This document shows, in pieces, positions 1 to 8,827 of a stretch of 52,728 bases of DNA. The stretch covers positions 1-52,728 of the forward strand of contig NZ_FRAS01000026.1 of the NCBI RefSeq assembly GCF_900142395.1, written 5' to 3'. Under the pieces are notes generated by a model, which saw only the letters and a program-made list of their open reading frames with translations, was not told the origin of the DNA and searched no databases. The number at the start of each line of letters is the position of its first letter. Positions within the stretch are counted from its first letter, which is position 1. This DNA comes from Hymenobacter psychrotolerans DSM 18569 (GTDB lineage: Bacteria > Bacteroidota > Bacteroidia > Cytophagales > Hymenobacteraceae). The translations under genes were made by a program, and so were the position numbers.

Positions 1-932
1 GTGAGGTGGGTCGGGTCCTGGTTAAAGTTAACGGGATTTTTCTGCCACTGGGCGCAGACGAATTCATGCGGTGTCAGGCCGCGCAAGGTCTTGAGTCGTT
101 TGGCGTGGTTATAGGCCAGCAGAAAGGTCTGCAGGTGCTCGTTCAATTCGTGGGTTGTCTGGTAATGGTAGCGTTGGACCGTCGCTTCTTTAATCGTGCG
201 GTTCATGCGTTCGACCTGGCCATTGGTCCAGGGATGACCGGGCTTAGTGAAGCGGTGCTCGATGCCGTGCTCGGTGCAGACGCGGTCAAACAGGTGGGGC
301 AACGCCCAGGGCTGGTGGCGCATGTTGCCAAATTGGATGCCGTTGTCGGTCAGCACCGTGTGCACCCGGTACGGCAGCTTGGCCAAGACCCGGCGCAGAA
401 ACTCCGCCGCGGCGAGCTTGGTGGCCTGGGGCTGCAACTCGGCAAAGGCGACTTTGCTGGTACGGTCAATGGCCACAAACAACTACTGGCGGCCTTCTTC
501 GGTCTGCATTTCGGCAAAATCCACGTGCAGGTAGCCGATGGGGTACTCCCGAAACCGCTTTTTGGGCGCGCTTGCCCCGTCCTCGGTGAGCGGCAGGCGG
601 CTGATGCCGTGGCGCTGAAAGCAGCGGTGCAGGGCCGAGCGCGAGAGCTGCGGAATGGTGGCTTGCAGGGCATACAAACAGTCGTCCAAGGGCAAGAGCG
701 TGTGCCGGCGGAAGGCCACGGCCACGGCTTCTTCTTCGGCCGTGAGCACCGTCGAGGCCGCCACGGGCCCCATTCGGGCATCTTGTACCGTCGGGCGTTT
801 CCGCCAGTTGGCGACGGTCTTCGGGTTGATGCCGTGGCGTTTGGCTAACGGTTGTAGGCTTTCCTGACTACGCTGGATAGCAGTCCGTACTGCCTGAGTT
901 GTGCGGGCGCTGCCGTGGAGTATCTGTCCCAT
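1..932 (-). pseudogene. IS481-type transposase with in-frame TAG stop
   Basis: The frame starts MGQILHGSAR and has an N-terminal helix-turn-helix (HGINPKTVANWRKR) followed by an rve integrase core. Catalytic residues can be followed through the interruption: D in HVDFAEM, D in LTDNGIQFG and E in GQVERMNR. A TAG at 483-485 follows EEGRQ where related transposases usually have tyrosine (QYLFVAIDRTSK), so one base change (TAC or TAT to TAG) explains it. The frame stays open after the stop to the window edge (QDPTHL), so only the last few residues are missing. The product would be a 149-aa fragment lacking most of the catalytic core, so this copy is probably inactive unless the TAG is read through. 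Confidence 0.85.
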
Positions 933-988
933 AACGTTGTGCGAAATTCCAGACCGGAAAATACACCATCACATCCTGGGACTATACA
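1..988 (-). mobile_element. IS481-family insertion sequence, cut by window edge
   Basis: The element carries a DDE transposase on the minus strand. Its right tip appears to be at about 988: read on the minus strand it starts TGTATAGTCCCAGG, which fits the TGT tip typical of IS481-type elements. The left end lies outside the window. Beyond the tip the reading frame of an older small gene resumes, so the element landed inside that gene. The tip position is a by-eye estimate because the second inverted repeat and the target duplication are not visible. Confidence 0.75.
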
Positions 989-1393
989 CCTAGGCACCAC
1001 GATAACAATCGGAGGCGTGGCCACCGCCTCGCCAAACAGCGGGTTGCCTGGCAGCGGCTGCCCGCCGTTATCGTCCGGAATCTGGTTGAAAATCACCAGC
1101 TCCTCGCCCGGCGTGCTGGCGGCCAGCGTGGTCGTCAGCTGCACACGCGTGGCCAGTTGCTGCAGTTCGTGTACCAGAATAGTTTTAGTGCTCACGTCCA
1201 CGTTGTAGAGTGGCGTTGCGATGGGCAGCCCCACTACCCGTACGAGCAAACTGGATGGCTACTTACTGGCCTGCGCACCAGATACGAGACGCTGGTCGAG
1301 TCAAACTCTTGTTGCTCCCGGCGCAGCTCCTGCGCGTCAGCTTTCAGTCCTCTCTTTTTCTGGCCTGTTCTGCTCGCCGTTTAGGGGCACTAA
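989..1393 (-). pseudogene. Remnant of small accessory protein, paralogue of 31464-31946
   Basis: The stretch LYNVDVSTKTILVHELQQLA followed by STPGEELVIFNQIPDDNGGQPLPGNPLFGE matches the decayed gene at 31464-31946 almost residue for residue. Upstream (about 1260-1393) the basic helical N-terminus is recognisable only in shifted frames (KRRAEQARKRED, then LKADAQELRREQQEFD), so at least one frameshift has occurred. The C-terminus is cut by the IS481 element at about 988. The function of the family is unknown. In the other copy it lies downstream of a 248-aa accessory gene, so this is probably the remains of a second copy of that module. Confidence 0.7.
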
Positions 1394-1465
1394 GGCAAAA
1401 ACAGGTCTAAGGCAGCAGAGGTCCGGTACCAGCTCGTCATAGCCCGCGGCCTCGGGTAAGGCTCT

Positions 1466-3622
1466 ATGCGCAAAATCAAAATCGGGATTGATGTAGGCGG
1501 CACGTTCACGCATGCCGTGGCGCTGGACGTAAACGGCCTGCTGGTGGTGGGCAAAGCCTGTGTGCCTACCACGCACAGCGCTGCTGAAGGCGTGGCCCGC
1601 GGCGTGGTAGAGTCGATGCAAGCGCTGCTTCAGACGGCGCAAATTGCTCCGTCTGAAGTCATCCTCATCGCGCATTCCACCACCCAGGCCACCAATGCGC
1701 TGCTGGAAGGCGACGTGGCCACGGTGGGCATCATCGGGATGGGCAACGGGCTGGAAGGGCGCCGCGCCCGCAGCGAAACTAATCTGCGCGAGGTGCAGCT
1801 GGCACCAGGTAAGCTGCTGCCCACCCGTTTCCGCTTTCTCAACACCCGCCAGCCGGTGACCGAAGCCCAGGCCCGCGCGGCCATTGAGGCACTGGTGGCT
1901 GAGGGGGCACAGGTAATTGTCGCCTCCGAAGCCTTCGGCGTGGATGACCCGGTGAACGAGAATACGGTGGTACGCGTGGCAGCTGCAATGGGGCTGCTGG
2001 GCACGGCCGCCAGCAGCATTTCGCAGCTTTACGGCCTGCGGGTGCGCACCCGCACGGCCGTCATCAACGCCAGTATGATGCCCAAAATGCTGGAAACGGC
2101 TAATATGACCGAGGCCAGCATCCGCCAGGCTGGCATAACAGTGCCGCTGATGATTATGCGCTCCGATGGCGGCATCATGGACATTAGCGAGATGCGCCGA
2201 CGGCCCATCCTGACCATGCTCTCGGGGCCGGCGGCGGGTGTGGCAGCGGCCCTGATGTATGCGCGCATCTCCGACGGCATCTTCCTGGAAGTAGGCGGCA
2301 CGAGTACCGACATCTCAGTTATCAAAAACGGCAAGGCGCAGATTAAAACCGCCCAGATTGGCGGCCACCGCCTCTACCTGAATACGCTGGACGTGCGCAC
2401 GCTGGGCGTGGCCGGCGGCTCGGTGCCGCGCCTGCAGGGCAGCAAGTTTGTGGATGTGGGCCCACGCAGCGCCCACATTGCCCATCTGCATTATGTGGCT
2501 TTTGCCAACGAGGCCGACTTCAGCGGCCTGCAGACTACCGCCGTGCAGCCCCTGCCCGGCGACCCCGCCGACTACCTGGCCCTGCAGCGTCCCAAGGATG
2601 CCCGCGCCGACTATACGCTCACGCCAACCTGTGCTTCCAACCTGCTGGGTCTGGTGCAGGACGTCGGACACGGGCAGGCCAACCAGCAGGCCGTGGAAAG
2701 CGGCTTCGCGGCGCTGGGCGCCGTACTGCAGCGCCCGCCCCGCGAGCTGGCCACCGAATTGCTGACCCTGGCCAGCGACAAAATCCGGCCTGTCATCCGC
2801 CAGCTCAGCCGCGAGTACAAGCTCGACCCAACCCTGATTCAGTTTGTGGGCGGTGGGGGAGGGGCTTCGGCCATCGTGCCGTTTGCAGCCCAGGCGCTGG
2901 GCGTGGAGCACACCATCACCCATAATGGCGAGGTGATTTCAGCCATCGGCGCGGCCCTGGCTATGATTCGGGACTCGGTGGAACGCAACATCCTCAACCC
3001 TACCGAAGCCGACCTGATTGCGCTGCGCCAGCAGGCCGTGGCCTCAGTAGTAAGCATGGGCGCCGAGCCCGACACGGTGGAAGTAACCATCGAGATTGAC
3101 AGCAAAAACAAGAAGGTAATTGCCACGGCCATGGGCGCCAGCGAGCTGCGGGCCCGTGAAGCCACCACCGAAACACTGCCCGAAGCAACCCTGCTCGCCC
3201 GCTGCGCCCAGTCGCTGCGCTGCGAGGCGGCAGCCCTGACGGTAGCCGGGCGCACCCGGGCGCTGTGGGCCGTGGCGCACCGGCACGAGCACCGCGCCTG
3301 GCTGGGCCTGGTGCGCCAGCAGCGCCAGCCTTTGCGCGTCATCGACCAGGAAGGCACCATCCGGCTGCAGCTCTCCGACTGCCTGGTGGCGACCAACGCG
3401 AGCAGTGGCGTGAAAAATACCATCCGCTCTTTGGTGGAGCAACTCACCAGCTTCGGCGACGCCGGAGCCCTGGTGCCCGACATCTTTCTGCTCACCGACG
3501 CCCGCGTGGTGGACCTGACCGGCCTGATTCAGGAGTCGCAGATTATGGCCCTGGTGGACATTGAGTTACACAAGCTGCTGCCTACGGATGAGGTAGTGGT
3601 GATTGCTGCCGAGAAAAAATGA
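1466..3622 (+). CDS. Hydantoinase/oxoprolinase (HyuA-like) family protein
   Basis: This 718-aa protein has the ASKHA fold seen in N-methylhydantoinase A, 5-oxoprolinase and acetone carboxylase beta subunits. Visible motifs are the N-terminal phosphate loop IGIDVGGTFTHAV, the AHSTTQATNALLEG segment, MRSDGGIMD, the LSGPAAGV segment, the second phosphate-loop motif EVGGTSTDIS and FVGGGGGASAIV. Family members use ATP to open cyclic amides or activate a carbonyl. The last 200 or so residues do not resemble a HyuA C-terminus that I recognise. No HyuB partner gene is present. The stop overlaps the next gene's start (ATGA at 3619-3622), so it is translationally coupled to the phosphohexomutase. The family is confident; the substrate is unknown. 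Confidence 0.85.
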   Translation: MRKIKIGIDVGGTFTHAVALDVNGLLVVGKACVPTTHSAAEGVARGVVESMQALLQTAQIAPSEVILIAHSTTQATNALLEGDVATVGIIGMGNGLEGRRARSETNLREVQLAPGKLLPTRFRFLNTRQPVTEAQARAAIEALVAEGAQVIVASEAFGVDDPVNENTVVRVAAAMGLLGTAASSISQLYGLRVRTRTAVINASMMPKMLETANMTEASIRQAGITVPLMIMRSDGGIMDISEMRRRPILTMLSGPAAGVAAALMYARISDGIFLEVGGTSTDISVIKNGKAQIKTAQIGGHRLYLNTLDVRTLGVAGGSVPRLQGSKFVDVGPRSAHIAHLHYVAFANEADFSGLQTTAVQPLPGDPADYLALQRPKDARADYTLTPTCASNLLGLVQDVGHGQANQQAVESGFAALGAVLQRPPRELATELLTLASDKIRPVIRQLSREYKLDPTLIQFVGGGGGASAIVPFAAQALGVEHTITHNGEVISAIGAALAMIRDSVERNILNPTEADLIALRQQAVASVVSMGAEPDTVEVTIEIDSKNKKVIATAMGASELRAREATTETLPEATLLARCAQSLRCEAAALTVAGRTRALWAVAHRHEHRAWLGLVRQQRQPLRVIDQEGTIRLQLSDCLVATNASSGVKNTIRSLVEQLTSFGDAGALVPDIFLLTDARVVDLTGLIQESQIMALVDIELHKLLPTDEVVVIAAEKK

Positions 3623-5067
3623 GTGCTGAAACCTCCGCTACTACCCCCTTTGTGCCCATTGCTTTCGGCACCGACGGCTGGCGCGGCCTGCTGGACGTGG
3701 ACATGACGGCCGCCAACGTGGCCCGCGTGGCCACCGCCCTGGCCGACCACCTGCGCACCACACCCGGCCCGCGTACGGCTGCCGTGGGCTACGACGGCCG
3801 CCACCGCTCGGCGGAATTTGCCCGCCTGCTGGCCGAAATCCTGTCCGGCAACGGCATTGCCGTGCACCTGGTCGATAGCATCGTGCCCACGCCCGCGCTG
3901 GCCTACGCCGTGCGCACCCAGGGCCTGCAGGTGGGCGTGATGGTGACGGCCTCGCACAACCCGGCCGATTACAACGGCCTCAAGTTCAAGGCCAGCTACG
4001 GCGGCCCCTTCCTCACCGAAGACACGCACCGCGTGGAACTGCTGCTCGACCATTCGCCCCGCAGGCAAAGCAGCGTCAACATTCAGGTAGAGGACTTTAA
4101 CGCGCCCTACCTCGCCCACCTCAGCACGCTGGTCGATATGGCGCGCATCCGGGCCGCCCAACTGCCGGTGCTCATCGACTCCATGCACGGGGCCGGGCAG
4201 CGCCTGCTGGAGCAGCTGCTGCGCGCCCACGGCTGCCCCGCCGACACGCTGGCCGGCGAGGCCCGCACCGACTTCGGCGGCCGCGCGGCCGAGCCCATTG
4301 AGAAGAACCTGACGCCCCTGCGCGACGCCCTAATCGCCGCGCCCGGCCGCTACGCCCTGGGCGTGGCCACCGACGGCGACGCCGACCGCCTGGGCGTGCT
4401 GCTCGAAACCGGCGAGTGGCTCAGTGCCCAGGAAACCATCCTGCTGCTGGCCGATTTCGTGGTGAACGGCAAGGGTCTCGGCGGCGACCTGGTGAAGACT
4501 TCCTCGGTAACGGACAAGCTGCTGGCCCTGGCCACGCCCACGCGCCGGGTGCACGACGTGCAGGTAGGCTTCAAGTACATCTGCGAGGCTATGCTCGCGC
4601 ACGATGTGGCTTTCGGGGCCGAGGAAAGCGGCGGCTACGGCCTGAAAGGCCACTTGCCGGAGCGCGACGGCCTGCTCTCGGCCCTGCTGGTGCTGGAAAT
4701 GCTGGCCGCCTCGGGCTACCGCACGCTGAGCGCGCTGGTGCAGGCCAAGCGGGCGCAGTTCGGCCCGATTCATTACGACCGCATCGACCTGCACTATCCC
4801 CACGCCGACCGCCTCACCCGGCTGCCCGACCTGCACGCGGCCGGGCCGGCCACAGTGGCCGGCTTTGCGGTGGCGCACACCGCCGCCTTCTACAGCTCGC
4901 GCGGGGTGGTGAATGGCCTGAAATTCCGGTTGGCGGGCGACACCCGCTGGCTGCTGCTGCGCGCCTCCGAAACCGAGCCGCTCATGCGCCTCTACGCCGA
5001 AGGGCAGTCGGCGGCCGAGGTGGCGGCGCTGCTGGCTGCCGGGCAAGAGCTGCTCCAATCGGCCTGA
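3619..5067 (+). CDS. Phosphohexomutase (phosphoglucomutase/phosphomannomutase family)
   Basis: This 482-aa alpha-D-phosphohexomutase interconverts hexose 1- and 6-phosphates. The active-site serine lies in VTASHNPADYNGLKFK, the metal loop is DGDADRLG, the sugar-recognition loop is GAEESGGYG, and the phosphate-binding C-terminal motif is SETEPLMRLYAEG, so all four domains are present. It starts inside the stop of the hydantoinase-like gene and is followed 39 nt later by a GH94 phosphorylase, which releases a sugar 1-phosphate. That makes this the natural enzyme for converting that product to the 6-phosphate. Because NagB and NanE are nearby, GlcNAc-1-P to GlcNAc-6-P is a reasonable guess, but glucose or glucosamine phosphates cannot be excluded. 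Confidence 0.9.
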   Translation: MSAETSATTPFVPIAFGTDGWRGLLDVDMTAANVARVATALADHLRTTPGPRTAAVGYDGRHRSAEFARLLAEILSGNGIAVHLVDSIVPTPALAYAVRTQGLQVGVMVTASHNPADYNGLKFKASYGGPFLTEDTHRVELLLDHSPRRQSSVNIQVEDFNAPYLAHLSTLVDMARIRAAQLPVLIDSMHGAGQRLLEQLLRAHGCPADTLAGEARTDFGGRAAEPIEKNLTPLRDALIAAPGRYALGVATDGDADRLGVLLETGEWLSAQETILLLADFVVNGKGLGGDLVKTSSVTDKLLALATPTRRVHDVQVGFKYICEAMLAHDVAFGAEESGGYGLKGHLPERDGLLSALLVLEMLAASGYRTLSALVQAKRAQFGPIHYDRIDLHYPHADRLTRLPDLHAAGPATVAGFAVAHTAAFYSSRGVVNGLKFRLAGDTRWLLLRASETEPLMRLYAEGQSAAEVAALLAAGQELLQSA

Positions 5068-5106
5068 CACCTCTGTTTTTGCTCCCCTTACGCTTACCTC
5101 CCTGTC

Positions 5107-7569
5107 ATGAATGACCTGACTGCGCCCAGCGCTGCTCCAACCATTGCGCCGGCCGCTACGCCGCCTGGCTCGGCCTACGGCCACTTCTCGCCCGACGCCC
5201 GCGAGTACATCATCACCGACCCGCGCACGCCCCGCCCCTGGTTCAACTACATGTGGAACGAGCAGTACGCCGGCCTCATCTCGCACACCGGTGGGGGCTT
5301 CAGCTTTTTGGAGTCGCCGCGCGACAACCGCCTCACGCGCATGCGCTACAACTGCCTGCCCTGGGACCGGCCGGGCCGCTATATTCTGGTGAAGGATGCC
5401 GAAACCGGCCAGTACTGGTCGTTGAGCTGGGCCCCGACCATCGAGCTGCACTACGACAAGTACGAGTGCCGCCACGGCCAGGGCTATACCACCATCGTCA
5501 CCGAAATAAACGGCGTGCGCGGCGAGCTGACCTACTTCGTGCCCACCGACGTGAATGCCGAAGTGTGGCGCGTGAAGCTTACTGACCTGAGCGGGCGCGA
5601 CCGGGCGCTGGAGGTGTACGCCTTCACCGAGCTGATGATGGGCAATGCCCTGAACGACATCATCAACCAGCCCAACGACAAGCACTTCACCGACATTCAT
5701 TTTCAGCAGGACCTGCAGGCGCTGGAGTGCACGCGCCGCTACTGGGTGCTGAATAAGAAAGTGTCGGTGGCCCAGCCTAACATCGGCTGGGACTACAATC
5801 TGTACTTCACGCTGAGTCTGCCCGTGACGGGCTTCGACGGCAGCCTGGATAAGTTTATCGGCCGCTGGCGCTCGGAGGCCAACCCCGAGTGCGTGGAAAC
5901 CGGCCGCATGCACAACTCCGAAATTACGGCCGGCGACCCGGTGGCGGCTTTGCAAAGCAAGCTCACGCTGGCCGCCGGGCAGGCGGTGGACTTTGCCGCC
6001 GTGATGGCCGTGGTGAAGAAGGACGAAGACGTGCGCCAGCATGCCGCCTTCCGCTGGGAGGAGCTGCGCGATACGGCCGTACTGGATAAGAAGCTGGCCG
6101 CCGTGCGTGCCTACTGGGATGACTACCTGGGCCACATCCGGGCCCAGACGCCGGATGCGGCCCTGAATACCATGCTCAACGTGTGGAACCCCTACCAGGC
6201 GGCCGTCACGTTCGACATGGCCCGCAACTCGGGCTACTACCACGGCGGGCTGCTGTTCGGCAATGGCATCCGCGACCAGTTTCAGGACATTCTGGGCATG
6301 GTCATCACCCACCCCGAGCGGGTGCGGGCCCGCCTGCTCAACGCCCTGCGCTTCCAGCTGCAGGACGGCTCGACGCTGCACAACTTTTTTAAATTCACCA
6401 ACAACGGCGAAAAAACCAACCACTCCGACACCCCGCTCTGGCTGAGCTTCGGGGTGGTGGAATACCTCAACGAAACCGCCGACTTCAGCCTGCTGGATGA
6501 GCTGGTGCCGTTTTACGACGGCGGCGAGCCGGCCACGGTTTACGAGCACATCGTCCGTTCGCTCGACTTCTGCCTGTCGGCGACGACGGAGCGGGGCCTG
6601 CCCAAGATGATGAACGGCGACTGGAACGACACGCTCGACCAGATTGGCCCCTTAGGCAAGGGCGAAACCGTGTGGGGCGCCTTTTTTCTGGGCTACGCGC
6701 TGCGCAAGTGCTTCCCGCTGCTGGAAAAGCGCGGCGATACAGCCACCCGCCAGCGCTGGCAGGCCGCCTACGACAAGCTGGGCGAAGTCACCAACGCCGT
6801 GGCCTGGGACGGCGAGTGGTATATCCGCGCCTTCAAGGATAGTGGCGACCCGGTGGGCTCAAACGCGCACAGAGAGGGCAAGATATTTATCAACTCCCAG
6901 ACCTGGTCGGTGATTTCGGGCCTGGCGCCCACCGAGCGCGGCAACCAGGCCCTGGCCTCCACCTACAAGCTGCTGGGCCGCGACAACGGCATCCAGATTT
7001 GCTGGCCCAGCTTCACGGAAGTAGACGAGACAATGGGCCTCATCAGCCGCTGCGTGCCCGGCAAAAAGGAAAACGGGGCCATTTTCAACCATGCTTCGTC
7101 GTGGTTCGCGCTGGCTGCGCTGCTCAACGGCGACATCGAAACCGGCTTCGACGTGTACCGCCGCATGCTGCCGCCCAACTCGTCGGCCCGCATCGACCGC
7201 TACGAGGTGGAGCCCTACGTGTTTGCCGAGTACGTGACCAGCCCCGACCACGAAACCGAAGGCCAGGCCAGCCACTCCTGGCTCACGGGCACGGCCGTCT
7301 GGATGCTGCGTATCGGCCTCGACTACATCCTGGGCTTCCGCACCTCGCTGGACGGCATCACCATCGACCCGCGCATTCCGGCGGCCTGGCCCTCGTTCAC
7401 GGCCGAGCGGGTGTTCCGCGGCAAGCGCCTCAAACTGACGGTTGCCAACCCCCACGGCCGCAACCAAGGCGTGCGCGAGATGCGCGTGAATGGCGTGGTA
7501 GTGGCCGGAAACTTTATCGACGTAGCGGCGCATGCCGCCGTGGACCTGCTGATTGACGTGACTTTATAA
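5107..7569 (+). CDS. GH94 glycoside phosphorylase (cellobiose/chitobiose phosphorylase-like)
   Basis: The 820-aa protein matches GH94 in length and order. It has an N-terminal beta-sandwich (YGHFSPDAREYIITDP, then LISHTGGGFSF and the ECRHGQGYT segment), an (alpha/alpha)6 barrel containing GNGIRDQFQDILG, and NGDWNDTLDQIG where D505 aligns with the family's general acid. It ends with ASHSWLTGTAVWML and a small beta domain. GH94 enzymes cleave beta-linked disaccharides with phosphate, giving a sugar 1-phosphate plus a free sugar. No signal peptide is visible, so it is probably cytoplasmic. It is third in an operon with a phosphohexomutase. Chitobiose phosphorylase is the context-based guess, but cellobiose and other specificities are possible. 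Confidence 0.88.
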   Translation: MNDLTAPSAAPTIAPAATPPGSAYGHFSPDAREYIITDPRTPRPWFNYMWNEQYAGLISHTGGGFSFLESPRDNRLTRMRYNCLPWDRPGRYILVKDAETGQYWSLSWAPTIELHYDKYECRHGQGYTTIVTEINGVRGELTYFVPTDVNAEVWRVKLTDLSGRDRALEVYAFTELMMGNALNDIINQPNDKHFTDIHFQQDLQALECTRRYWVLNKKVSVAQPNIGWDYNLYFTLSLPVTGFDGSLDKFIGRWRSEANPECVETGRMHNSEITAGDPVAALQSKLTLAAGQAVDFAAVMAVVKKDEDVRQHAAFRWEELRDTAVLDKKLAAVRAYWDDYLGHIRAQTPDAALNTMLNVWNPYQAAVTFDMARNSGYYHGGLLFGNGIRDQFQDILGMVITHPERVRARLLNALRFQLQDGSTLHNFFKFTNNGEKTNHSDTPLWLSFGVVEYLNETADFSLLDELVPFYDGGEPATVYEHIVRSLDFCLSATTERGLPKMMNGDWNDTLDQIGPLGKGETVWGAFFLGYALRKCFPLLEKRGDTATRQRWQAAYDKLGEVTNAVAWDGEWYIRAFKDSGDPVGSNAHREGKIFINSQTWSVISGLAPTERGNQALASTYKLLGRDNGIQICWPSFTEVDETMGLISRCVPGKKENGAIFNHASSWFALAALLNGDIETGFDVYRRMLPPNSSARIDRYEVEPYVFAEYVTSPDHETEGQASHSWLTGTAVWMLRIGLDYILGFRTSLDGITIDPRIPAAWPSFTAERVFRGKRLKLTVANPHGRNQGVREMRVNGVVVAGNFIDVAAHAAVDLLIDVTL

Positions 7570-7602
7570 AGGTGGGTAACCAAAAAATGTGGGAATTGAA
7601 AA

Positions 7603-7632
7603 AGCCCTCCGCACTGCGGAGGGCTTTTTTTT
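7603..7632. terminator. Bidirectional intrinsic terminator
   Basis: A 10-bp perfect stem (AGCCCTCCGC / GCGGAGGGCT) with a 3-nt loop is followed by an eight-T run on the plus strand and preceded by an A run that serves the minus strand. It lies between the convergent GH94 and SGNH genes and can end both transcripts. Confidence 0.9.
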
Positions 7633-7686
7633 GCCGCTAGCTTGGCGGGGCCGCCACCGGGGGGCAGCGCCCGCTGAAGCGGTCGG

Positions 7687-8238
7687 CTAGGTGCGGAAGT
7701 CGGCGTCGATGGTGGCTTGCAGCAGCCGGGCCCATTGCGCGTAGGCGGCCTCGGTGAGGTGCAGCCCGTCTTCCGTGTAGCAGGCGTACAGCTGGCCGGC
7801 GGCATCGGCAAAGTGTGGGTGCAGGTTCAGGAAGCGGGTGCCAAGCTGCGTGGCCAGCAGCGCCAGCTGTCGATTGAAGCCAACGATGCGTGGGTTGGGG
7901 CGGGGTTCGTTGTCGCGGGTGGGAAACAGCGAGGTGAGGTAAATGGGCCGGGCCGGGCCCGCGGCCGGGCGCAAAGCAGCCACCAAGCGGGTGATTTGCT
8001 GCAGAATGAAGTGGTCGGTTCGGTCGCGGGCCAGGTCGTTGGTGCCGATGCAGACGAATACGGCCCGCAGCCCGGGCGTCAGTAGCCAGTCAGGGCGCAG
8101 GCGTTCCAGCAACTCCACGGTGCTGTCGCCCGACACGCCCTCGTTGCGGATGGCCAGCTCCGGCAGCAGCCGGGTCACGTCGAAGCCGGCCGTGAGGGAG
8201 TCGCCGAGCAGCAGGTAGCAGGGGAGAGGAGCCATCAT
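7687..8238 (-). CDS. SGNH/GDSL-family hydrolase (cytoplasmic type)
   Basis: This 183-aa protein has block I LLGDSLTAGF (nucleophile Ser), the Gly/Asn pair in block III CIGTNDLARD and the block V pair in EDGLHLTEAAY (Asp and His). This is the TesA/acylneuraminate-esterase type of SGNH lipase or esterase. It has no obvious signal peptide. It starts 10 nt after the CBM9-like gene and is last in a four-gene minus-strand operon (nanE, permease, CBM9-like, this gene). A role removing O-acetyl groups from an imported sugar fits the context but is inference. A second SGNH protein of a different subtype, with a signal peptide, lies at 20899-21588. Confidence 0.85.
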   Translation of the reverse strand: MMAPLPCYLLLGDSLTAGFDVTRLLPELAIRNEGVSGDSTVELLERLRPDWLLTPGLRAVFVCIGTNDLARDRTDHFILQQITRLVAALRPAAGPARPIYLTSLFPTRDNEPRPNPRIVGFNRQLALLATQLGTRFLNLHPHFADAAGQLYACYTEDGLHLTEAAYAQWARLLQATIDADFRT

Positions 8239-8248
8239 TCAGCCAACA

Positions 8249-8815
8249 TCAGATTAGCTGCCTGAAATCGGTGGGGCGATGAAAGTCCGGCTCCGGGCCG
8301 GCGTTCAGCTGCAGGCCCCAATACGTGCGCGCCTCCGCCGGCCCCAGACAGGCCGTGAGGTTGCCAAACAGGGGCGCCCCGGGCGCGTAGCCGGGTACCT
8401 GCACGGCCACCCGCACCCGCCAGCTGGCTTCGCCCGGCACATTTTCGTGCAGGAAAGCCAGCATTTCGGGGGCGGCATAGCGCCGGGCAGGCTCCTCTAC
8501 CACCAGCGCGAACGGCTGGCCCAGCGGCGACAGTTGCAGCTCCAGGTACGGCCCGGAGGTTACGTCTGGGTACGGGCGGGCCTGCAGAAACAGCTCCACC
8601 ACGTCGTGCTCCCAGAGGCCCCAGTTGTCGCGGTAGCGGGTGCGCGAGTAGGCAGGGTTCACGTTCCAGGCCGCGCCGGGCGGCAGGGGCACGTCGAAGG
8701 TGGCCTCAAACCAGCCCTCGGGGGTCAGCTGCCAGCGCACCTGCGGAGCCGGCGCCAGGACCGGGCCGCGACCCCGCAGCGCCACGGCGTGCTTCAACTC
8801 ACTTGTCGGCATCAT
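8249..8815 (-). CDS. Carbohydrate-binding family 9-like protein
   Basis: This 188-aa protein resembles the CBM9-like beta-sandwich proteins of Bacteroidota sugar loci. Landmarks are WFEATFDVPLP, the acidic segment NWGLWEHDVVELFLQ and YLELQLSPLGQ, then WRVRVAVQVPG. No signal peptide is seen, so it may act in the cytoplasm or be exported another way. It lies 12 nt downstream of the permease stop and 10 nt before the SGNH hydrolase, in the same operon. A sugar-binding role is inferred from the fold only. Confidence 0.7.
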   Translation of the reverse strand: MMPTSELKHAVALRGRGPVLAPAPQVRWQLTPEGWFEATFDVPLPPGAAWNVNPAYSRTRYRDNWGLWEHDVVELFLQARPYPDVTSGPYLELQLSPLGQPFALVVEEPARRYAAPEMLAFLHENVPGEASWRVRVAVQVPGYAPGAPLFGNLTACLGPAEARTYWGLQLNAGPEPDFHRPTDFRQLI

Positions 8816-8827
8816 TCTACGGTTTTT

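Noticed and set aside
1337..1675. 112-aa minus-strand open frame over the hydantoinase start
   Set aside because: It is antisense to the conserved hydantoinase N-terminus; GC-rich DNA gives many long shadow frames and this one has no family features.
4330..6549. 739-aa minus-strand open frame over the mutase and GH94 genes
   Set aside because: His/Val/Gly-rich shadow antisense to two genes with clear catalytic motifs; no domain recognised.
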